From contig NZ_AP014821.1 in the NCBI RefSeq assembly GCF_001548115.1, positions 1,116,001-1,180,000 on the forward strand: 64,000 bases of DNA, written 5' to 3'. Source of the DNA: Geminocystis sp. NIES-3709. GTDB lineage: Bacteria; Cyanobacteriota; Cyanobacteriia; Cyanobacteriales; Cyanobacteriaceae. Numbering within the stretch: position 1 is the stretch's first letter; each line of letters starts with the position of its first letter. The notes under the pieces were generated by a model. It ran no database searches. It saw only the letters and a program-made list of their open reading frames with translations, and had not been told where the DNA came from. This document shows positions 58,907-64,000 of this stretch, in pieces. A program made the translations under genes and the position numbers.

Positions 58907-59709
58907 GGCACAACTTTCTGTAGTTTATTCAAAACAAGTAAATAAATAAAATTCAGTCTTAACATTTTAATTGCTCCTGTCACAAAAAAATACATTCTTT
59001 TTTTTTACTGTGGAGAAAAATTAGTTTATTAATGACTTTTCATGATTGCTTATGTTAGTTCATGGAAATAATTAAGTCAATATGGAATTGCGAGAGAATT
59101 TTTCAGATTGTAGTTGAGGCAAATTTAGAATTTAAAACAGGACTTACCCACTAGAAACGAGATTTTATCCCAAATAAACTTGTTGAGGAATCCCAACATC
59201 TTTTATTTTGCTAATGTTGATAATGGGACGAATATTTTGGACATTTCTAGTGAAATTAAAAATTTCCTCACAAAATTAAGTATATGTAGAAATTTTTTCC
59301 CTTATGAGGTAGGCTCAAATCTTTATAATCAGAGAAACTTTAATTTTATTTTTGTACCCCGTAACCACGAAAAACGCTATATTCAAAATACCTTCGCCAA
59401 AATGAAGAAGGGAAATAAAACTCGATGTCAAGAGAGCTTTTGTAAAAAACTAGATTAAAAATCAAATATTATTTTCCACAAAAGCCCATCCTGAATATTT
59501 TAGCATTATTAACTTGTCTCACACTTCAATTAGAAAGCACAAGTTTGAAGTAAAGAGGTTACATCATTCAGGAACTGTTGACCATCAGTGTTAGAGTAAC
59601 CATGTTAAGTATCTCAAGATGCACCGCAAAAGCAGAAAGCTACCGAACCATTCAAAGATTTTGTTGTTAAAGAAGTTTATAATACTCTCAATACAATATG
59701 GTTAAGAGC
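58907..59709. other. Gene-poor region with repeat remnants
   Basis: This 803-bp stretch lies between the giant gene and the UPF0367 gene. A 92-codon frame at 59180-59458 runs straight through the family A repeat and resembles no family I know, so I do not call it a gene. Near 59609-59705 a short stretch reads like coding sequence on the plus strand (PQKQKATEPFKDFVVKEVYN) without a start or a full frame, perhaps a gene remnant. The rest is AT-rich spacer. Confidence 0.5.
59281..59381. repeat. MITE-like dispersed repeat, family A copy 2
   Basis: CCTTATGAGGTAGGCTCAAA through to AACGCTATA matches the copy at 29904-29999 over ~84 bp with about six differences and one inserted base. The left inverted end is eroded compared with copy 1. 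Confidence 0.8.
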
Positions 59710-59982
59710 TTACTTATCAGCTAAGGCTGCAAAAAATCCAGGGGCTTTTGCTCCGGGGGCGGTACCATCTTTCTGAGAAATAATCACTCCAGTAACTTGA
59801 TTACTTAATACCGCTACTTTTTTATCCGCTTGTTTATCACAGGTTAATTCAATAACTTGTACATTTTCACTTTTGATAGCTTCTAAAATACGATCGTAAA
59901 GAGCCGTTGCTTCCGATTCCTCTTTTTTTTCCACGGAAATAGGAAGGGGAATATATCTAACTAATAAATCGATGGTGAACAT
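59710..59982 (-). CDS. UPF0367 family protein
   Basis: The 90-residue protein has the start MFTIDLLVRYIPLPISVEKK, the middle VQVIELTCDKQADKKVAVLS and the end APGFFAALADK, the layout of the cyanobacterial/plastid UPF0367 family. It is soluble and small, with no known function. The ATG at 59982 gives the conserved N-terminus. It is divergent from psbD2, with ~270 bp between starts. Confidence 0.85.
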   Translation of the reverse strand: MFTIDLLVRYIPLPISVEKKEESEATALYDRILEAIKSENVQVIELTCDKQADKKVAVLSNQVTGVIISQKDGTAPGAKAPGFFAALADK

Positions 59983-60024
59983 AATAATTTCTACGTCTAA
60001 GACTATTTTAATGAAATCTCAACC

Positions 60025-60070
60025 TAAGTGGAAAAGATCCTTGGAACAACCAAGTATTAACTAAGTTTAA
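60025..60070. repeat. Short dispersed repeat, copy 2
   Basis: This matches 47113-47158 (GGAAAAGAT, GGAACAA, CAAG, TTAACTAAGTTTAA in order) and contains the hairpin CTTGG-AACAA-CCAAG. It lies between the UPF0367 gene and the psbD2 promoter. Confidence 0.7.
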
Positions 60071-60098
60071 TATTTTTAAGGTTTTTTTAACAATTGAC

Positions 60099-60146
60099 TT
60101 GTCAAACATTGCAATTTTCTCATAGAATGTTACTATAAGTTAACGT
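60099..60146 (+). promoter_or_regulatory. Candidate psbD2 promoter with an HLR1-like element
   Basis: TTGTCA (60099-60104) and TAGAAT (60123-60128), 18 bp apart, make a plausible -35/-10 pair. The predicted start lies near 60133 and leaves a ~115-nt leader. GTTACTATAAGTTAACGT (60129-60146) resembles HLR1, the RpaB site, and would overlap the start, a repressor-like position. An inverted TTGAC-TT-GTCAA lies over the -35. All were assigned by eye. Confidence 0.4.
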
Positions 60147-60249
60147 TAAGAAAAGTAAATTTTTCTCATAATAGTCAAAACTCTAAAGACTACTAAAGAA
60201 AGTTCTTGGATAGCGTTTTTAGTAATCATATTCATTCGGAGTTTATTTT

Positions 60250-61305
60250 ATGACCATTGCAGTTGGCCGCGCGCCAGAAAGAGGGTGGTTTGATGCCCTT
60301 GATGACTGGCTCAAGAGAGACCGTTTTGTCTTCGTAGGTTGGTCAGGTATTCTTTTATTTCCCTGTGCTTACCTTGCATTGGGAGGTTGGCTAACTGGCA
60401 CAACTTTCGTTACTTCTTGGTACACTCACGGTTTAGCCAGTTCTTACTTAGAAGGTGCTAACTTCTTAACTGTTGCGGTTTCCTCTCCTGCTGATGTTTT
60501 CGGACATTCTTTATTATTCCTTTGGGGGCCTGAAGCTCAAGGAAGTTTAACTCGTTGGTTCCAAATCGGCGGATTATGGCCTTTCGTAGCATTACACGGA
60601 GCTTTTGGTTTAATTGGCTTCATGTTACGTCAATTTGAGATTTCTCGTCTTGTGGGGATTCGTCCTTATAATGCGATCGCATTCTCTGGTCCGATCGCTG
60701 TATTTGTAAGTGTTTTCTTAATGTACCCTTTAGGACAATCTAGCTGGTTCTTTGCTCCTTCCTTTGGGGTAGCAGGAATTTTCCGCTTTATCCTATTTTT
60801 ACAAGGTTTCCATAACTGGACTCTCAACCCCTTCCACATGATGGGTGTTGCGGGAATTTTAGGGGGTGCGTTACTTTGTGCTATTCACGGTGCAACAGTA
60901 GAAAATACCTTATTCCAAGATGGTGAACAAGCTAACACTTTCCGTGCTTTTGAACCTACTCAAGCTGAAGAAACTTATTCTATGGTCACTGCTAACCGTT
61001 TCTGGTCTCAGATTTTTGGTATCGCATTCTCTAACAAACGTTGGTTACACTTCTTTATGTTGTTTGTACCTGTCACTGGTTTATGGATGAGTTCGATCGG
61101 AATTGTCGGTTTAGCATTTAACCTCCGGGCTTATGACTTCGTATCTCAAGAGTTGAGAGCGGCAGAAGATCCAGAATTTGAAACTTTCTACACTAAGAAC
61201 ATCTTATTGAATGAAGGTTTACGCGCATGGATGGCGCCTCAAGATCAACCTCATGAGAAATTTGTTTTCCCTGAAGAAGTATTACCTCGTGGTAACGCTC
61301 TCTAA
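60250..61305 (+). CDS. psbD2: Photosystem II D2 protein (monocistronic psbD2)
   Basis: D2 is one of the two core reaction-centre proteins of photosystem II in the thylakoid membrane. The 351-residue protein is collinear with the family: [20 protein letters not shown], the redox-active TyrD in [18 protein letters not shown], the chlorophyll-ligand His in [20 protein letters not shown], and the non-heme-iron/quinone region around [17 protein letters not shown]. The end is EVLPRGNAL. Normally psbD overlaps psbC. Here a strong terminator follows ~25 bp after the stop and no psbC is present, so this is the separate second copy, which in other cyanobacteria is induced by high light. Confidence 0.95.
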   Translation: MTIAVGRAPERGWFDALDDWLKRDRFVFVGWSGILLFPCAYLALGGWLTGTTFVTSWYTHGLASSYLEGANFLTVAVSSPADVFGHSLLFLWGPEAQGSLTRWFQIGGLWPFVALHGAFGLIGFMLRQFEISRLVGIRPYNAIAFSGPIAVFVSVFLMYPLGQSSWFFAPSFGVAGIFRFILFLQGFHNWTLNPFHMMGVAGILGGALLCAIHGATVENTLFQDGEQANTFRAFEPTQAEETYSMVTANRFWSQIFGIAFSNKRWLHFFMLFVPVTGLWMSSIGIVGLAFNLRAYDFVSQELRAAEDPEFETFYTKNILLNEGLRAWMAPQDQPHEKFVFPEEVLPRGNAL

Positions 61306-61330
61306 ACGAAAAGGATAACATCCGAGACAA

Positions 61331-61356
61331 ACCCCCTTTATGGGGGTATTTTTTTG
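61331..61356 (+). terminator. Rho-independent terminator of psbD2
   Basis: ACCCCC and GGGGGT form a 6-bp GC-rich stem with a 5-nt loop (TTTAT), followed by ATTTTTTT. It lies ~25 bp after the psbD2 stop and shows that the gene is transcribed alone. Confidence 0.9.
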
Positions 61357-61416
61357 TTCAAAAATAATCTATTTATAAATTACTTAAGTGCAAATCAAAA
61401 ATATCCTCAAAATTGA

Positions 61417-61560
61417 TTAACCTCAGATCTTGCACCTCGTTTAAAATGGACTAATGAGGGGAAGCAACAGTAATAAGAATTGATGTTAACACCATAAAAA
61501 TTGATTTTCTCATTTTTGTCTATTAAGTATTTATGTTCTGATGCAAGATCTCAGTTAACC
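61417..61560. repeat. MITE-like dispersed repeat, family B copy 2
   Basis: The ends are TTAACCTCAGATCTTGCA and the complement of TTAACTGAGATCTTGCA, a good inverted pair 144 bp apart. The inside shares ACTAATGAGGGGA, AGTAATAAGAATTGA and CTATTAAGTATTTATGTTCT with the copy at 43.4 kb. It is non-coding and lies between psbD2 and the converging FkbM gene. Confidence 0.82.
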
Positions 61561-61582
61561 CCATCATCAAGAATTGTAAAAG

Positions 61583-62485
61583 TTAAAAATGTCCTAATAT
61601 TTTTTTAATTGTTTTATCTAAATTACCGGGAAATTTTTGAGCTAAATAAACAAATAATTCCACTGCATAATCAGGATATTCAAGAATATCAGCGATACAC
61701 GCTAGTTTTAAAATTTGTTCATAATTTTGACAAAAACTAGGAGTGTTTTCTAATAATGGATCTCTCAAATATAAAGCATCAGCCCATAATAATTGACCTA
61801 TTTTTTTACTAGAATAAATGGGCGAAATAGATCGAGGGCGACGACACATAGGATGATCTGTCATCAGATCAAATAAAGAAAATTGCTCATTTTTTAAGGC
61901 TCGATCGACATCTGAAAATAATGGTTGTTTTTGATATAAACTAGCAAATTCTACTTCTAATTGTATCCCTAAAATCGATCGACTGAGAATATTTTTAGCA
62001 CCTTGTAACACATTTAATTCTGCTCCTTGAATATCTAAGTATAAAAAATCAATATTTTGAATATTTTTCTCTTGACAAAAATCATCTAACGTGGTGGTTT
62101 CTATCTCGATCGAAAAGTCTAATTTAATATGATTATTTAAGACAGAAAAACGAGACAAATAACTCTCATTAGGAACATATAAAGAAGTGCAATCTACTCC
62201 TTTGGTTACATATAATATACATTCTCCTACTGTATCGGAAAGGGCAATGGGAAAGTGTTTTTCTTGCCAATTAATCCCTTTTTCTTTTAATTGTTGATTG
62301 GCAATGTTACAAGCATCTTCATCAGCATCAAAACCATAAATAGTTAAATTAGGGGCGAAATACTGCCAAATACCGTCTCCATAATCATCATCATTTCTCA
62401 TCTTACGAGAGCCGACAATAGCAATGGTAAAGTGAATGTTATCTAAAAAACCTTCTTTTTTTAATTCGGAAACAAAAACTACCAT
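61583..62485 (-). CDS. FkbM family methyltransferase
   Basis: The 300-residue protein has an AdoMet-dependent FkbM-type methyltransferase fold: PNLTIYGFDADEDACNIANQ (cofactor-binding acidic residue region), IALSDTVGECILYVTKGVDC, TTTLDDFCQEKNIQNIDFLY with LDIQGAELNVLQGAKNIL. FkbM enzymes O-methylate sugars or polyketides, and this target is unknown. The last ~100 residues are an extra helical region. The gene is divergent from the RNA-ligase gene with ~170 bp between starts. No glycosyltransferase genes are adjacent. Confidence 0.85.
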   Translation of the reverse strand: MVVFVSELKKEGFLDNIHFTIAIVGSRKMRNDDDYGDGIWQYFAPNLTIYGFDADEDACNIANQQLKEKGINWQEKHFPIALSDTVGECILYVTKGVDCTSLYVPNESYLSRFSVLNNHIKLDFSIEIETTTLDDFCQEKNIQNIDFLYLDIQGAELNVLQGAKNILSRSILGIQLEVEFASLYQKQPLFSDVDRALKNEQFSLFDLMTDHPMCRRPRSISPIYSSKKIGQLLWADALYLRDPLLENTPSFCQNYEQILKLACIADILEYPDYAVELFVYLAQKFPGNLDKTIKKILGHF

Positions 62486-62654
62486 AACTTTATCAATATC
62501 GATTTGAAGATTTGTGATTATTAGTTAAAAATCAATCAATTATTTTGTTAGAATAACTATGAATTTTTCTAAACTTTTAGTTATCTTCAGATAACAGAAT
62601 CTATTAAACGTTTAATTTATTATACGTTGGGATGTAGAATTAATTTATCCAAGT

Positions 62655-63773
62655 ATGAAAATTGATATGGAATTGCAAGAATATTTAAGACAAGAAGGAT
62701 TAGAAAACTTAGCAAATAACTATCACATTAAAATTAATCGTCATCAAAAATATTCTCATCTAATCTGTTTAAAATATTCTCAAATTGAGTCTCCCATGAG
62801 CGAAAAAATTGTTCAACAAAGTAGAGGAATCATTCTTGATTCTGCGAATAATTGGGAAATAGTCTCTTATGCTTATGATAAATTTTTTAATTATGGTGAA
62901 CCTTTAGCCGCTGAGATTAACTGGAATCATGCCACCGTTTATGATAAATTAGATGGCTCATTAATGGTGCTTTATTATTATGATAATCAATGGCAAGTTC
63001 AATCCAGTGGTACAGCAGATGCTAGTGGAGAAGTGGGTGCATTTTCTTTTACTTTTGCTCAGTTATTTTGGCGTGTTTGGCAAGAGTTAAATTATCCATT
63101 ACCTAAACAAATTGATTATTGTTTTAGTTTTGAATTGTTAACTCCATATAATCGTATTGTTGTTCAACAAAATCAAAATAATTTAGTTTTGCATGGAGTG
63201 AGAAATGTAAGAACTTTACAAGAAGAAAATCCCCAACCTTGGGCAGAAAAATATGGATTTAATCTTGTTAAAATATTTCCTTTACAAAATTGGCAACAAA
63301 TTACTGAGGCTTGTCAAAATTTAAACCCTTTAGAATCTGAGGGTTATATCATTTGCGATACTGTTAAAAAACATAACAATTATAATTATAATCGAGTCAA
63401 GGTAAAATCTCCACGCTATGTTGCTTGGGCTCATTTCCGTTCTAGTTTTTCTACTCGTAAAATGTTAGAAATTATCGTTAATAATGAAGGTGATGAATTT
63501 TTAGCTTATTATCCTGAATGGACTAAAATGTATCAAGAAACGATGAAAAAATATAACAAATTAATTGATGAAATTGATATAATTTATAAAAAATATCAAT
63601 CTATTTCTATACAAAAAGATTTTGCCTTAGTTGTTAAAAATTTGCCCTATTCGGGAATATTATTTGCTTTGCGTAGTGGAAAATCTAACTCTATTAAAGA
63701 GGCTTTAGCTAATACTTCTATTTTGAAAATAGAACAACTTTTAGATATAAAATATATTGAATTAGGATTTTAA
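62655..63773 (+). CDS. T4 Rnl1-like RNA ligase
   Basis: This is an ATP-dependent RNA ligase that seals 5'-phosphate and 3'-hydroxyl RNA ends. The 372-residue protein has the nucleotidyl-transferase motifs in order: upstream Arg and QSRGIIL (about 55-61), the family signature YDKFFNYGEP (74-83), motif I VYDKLDGSLM with the AMP-accepting Lys (~98), motif IIIa FSFELLTPYNRIVV, motif IV SEGYIICD and motif V RVKVKSPRYVAW. The C-terminal ~100 residues are helical, as in the Rnl1-like group. A kinase gene follows after 16 bp, suggesting an RNA-repair operon. Confidence 0.9.
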   Translation: MKIDMELQEYLRQEGLENLANNYHIKINRHQKYSHLICLKYSQIESPMSEKIVQQSRGIILDSANNWEIVSYAYDKFFNYGEPLAAEINWNHATVYDKLDGSLMVLYYYDNQWQVQSSGTADASGEVGAFSFTFAQLFWRVWQELNYPLPKQIDYCFSFELLTPYNRIVVQQNQNNLVLHGVRNVRTLQEENPQPWAEKYGFNLVKIFPLQNWQQITEACQNLNPLESEGYIICDTVKKHNNYNYNRVKVKSPRYVAWAHFRSSFSTRKMLEIIVNNEGDEFLAYYPEWTKMYQETMKKYNKLIDEIDIIYKKYQSISIQKDFALVVKNLPYSGILFALRSGKSNSIKEALANTSILKIEQLLDIKYIELGF

Positions 63774-63789
63774 TTATTGTTAACTAATT

Positions 63790-64000
63790 ATGAAAAAAGT
63801 AGTAATTTTACAAGGATTACCCGCTTCAGGAAAATCAACTTTTGCTAAAAATATTTTATTAAAAGAACCGGGACGTTGGGTAAGAATAAATAAGGATTTA
63901 TTACGAGAAATGGCTCACGCTTCTCATTGGTCTCCTAGCAATGAAAAATTTATTGTAAAATTAAGAGATCACATTATTTTAATGGCTTTAGAAGAGGGAA
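63790..64000 (+). CDS. Polynucleotide kinase-like P-loop ATPase (partial, cut by window end)
   Basis: The frame opens at ATG 63790 and runs off the window. The first residues MKKVVILQGLPASGKSTFAK contain a P-loop (GLPASGKST). RINKDLLREMAH resembles the nucleic-acid kinase segment of T4 Pnkp (RVNRDDIRAM in T4, from memory). It starts 16 bp after the RNA-ligase stop, so the two are very probably co-transcribed. If the missing part holds a HAD phosphatase it would be a full end-healing enzyme. That cannot be seen here. Confidence 0.75.
   Translation, partial: MKKVVILQGLPASGKSTFAKNILLKEPGRWVRINKDLLREMAHASHWSPSNEKFIVKLRDHIILMALEEG

Noticed and set aside
59300-59381. GGCTCAAATC resembling a tRNA T-arm
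   Set aside because: No acceptor stem, anticodon arm or D-arm fits; it is part of the family A repeat.
59180-59458. 92-codon frame on the plus strand
   Set aside because: It reads through a dispersed MITE-like repeat, has a TTG-type start and resembles no known family.
60250-61305. psbDC operon
   Set aside because: A terminator follows directly after psbD and no psbC start overlaps its end.

Overview
The window is chromosomal DNA of an AT-rich cyanobacterium. It carries psaC, a monocistronic psbD, a phycobilisome rod-core linker (cpcG), ccmO, ycf34, a ferrochelatase with a chlorophyll-binding tail and a UPF0367 gene. It is also sprinkled with CGATCG/GCGATCGC (HIP1) octamers. Gene content and base composition fit unicellular Geminocystis/Cyanobacterium-like lineages, but the genus is an inference. 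I found no rRNA, tRNA or CRISPR array.

Layout. 1-13.6 kb is core metabolism and photosynthesis: cpcG, an RnfD-like membrane protein plus a DUF2330 protein, hemH, an EVE protein, ycf34, a Fur regulator, ruvA, a CbiQ/EcfT-like permease, dps, a Uma2 nuclease, psaC, a NurA nuclease and a coiled-coil membrane protein. 13.7-14.9 kb is a complete IS630-family element whose transposase is stopped by one in-frame amber codon. 15-25.9 kb holds ribBA, a CHAT protease fused to a macro-like domain, rpoZ overlapping a small membrane-protein gene, a DUF697 GTPase, a lone peptide-type ABC permease, an orphan histidine kinase and a lone ABC ATPase. 26-28.4 kb is a two-gene arsenate-detoxification operon (GAPDH + arsJ). 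28.6-30 kb is a second, badly broken IS630 element followed by a MITE-like repeat. 30-47 kb returns to housekeeping: hemB, ccmO, urtA behind a textbook NtcA promoter, a TVP38 protein, a carotenoid-desaturase-like oxidoreductase, DUF3386, DUF790/Bax1, a pentapeptide protein, pyrB, cbbY, fabG, sirohydrochlorin chelatase and ggt. 47.3-58.9 kb is one giant gene (3882 codons) for a LamG/Calx-beta/FG-GAP surface or secreted protein. 59-64 kb holds UPF0367, psbD2 with its terminator, an FkbM methyltransferase, and an RNA ligase followed by the start of a polynucleotide-kinase-like gene cut by the window edge.

How genes work together. hemB, hemH and the sirohydrochlorin chelatase belong to tetrapyrrole synthesis. 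cpcG, psaC and psbD2 are parts of the light-harvesting and photosystem machinery, and candidate RpaB (HLR1) motifs sit at cpcG and psbD2. urtA is a nitrogen-controlled urea-uptake component. GAPDH and ArsJ form an arsenate export route. The RNA ligase and kinase look like a T4-type RNA repair pair.

The most notable non-gene content is a set of small non-autonomous repeats with inverted ends: two dispersed families, a single copy whose arm supplies the giant gene's stop codon, a 45-bp palindrome inserted in frame into the catalytic motif of a transposase, and a solo IS end.
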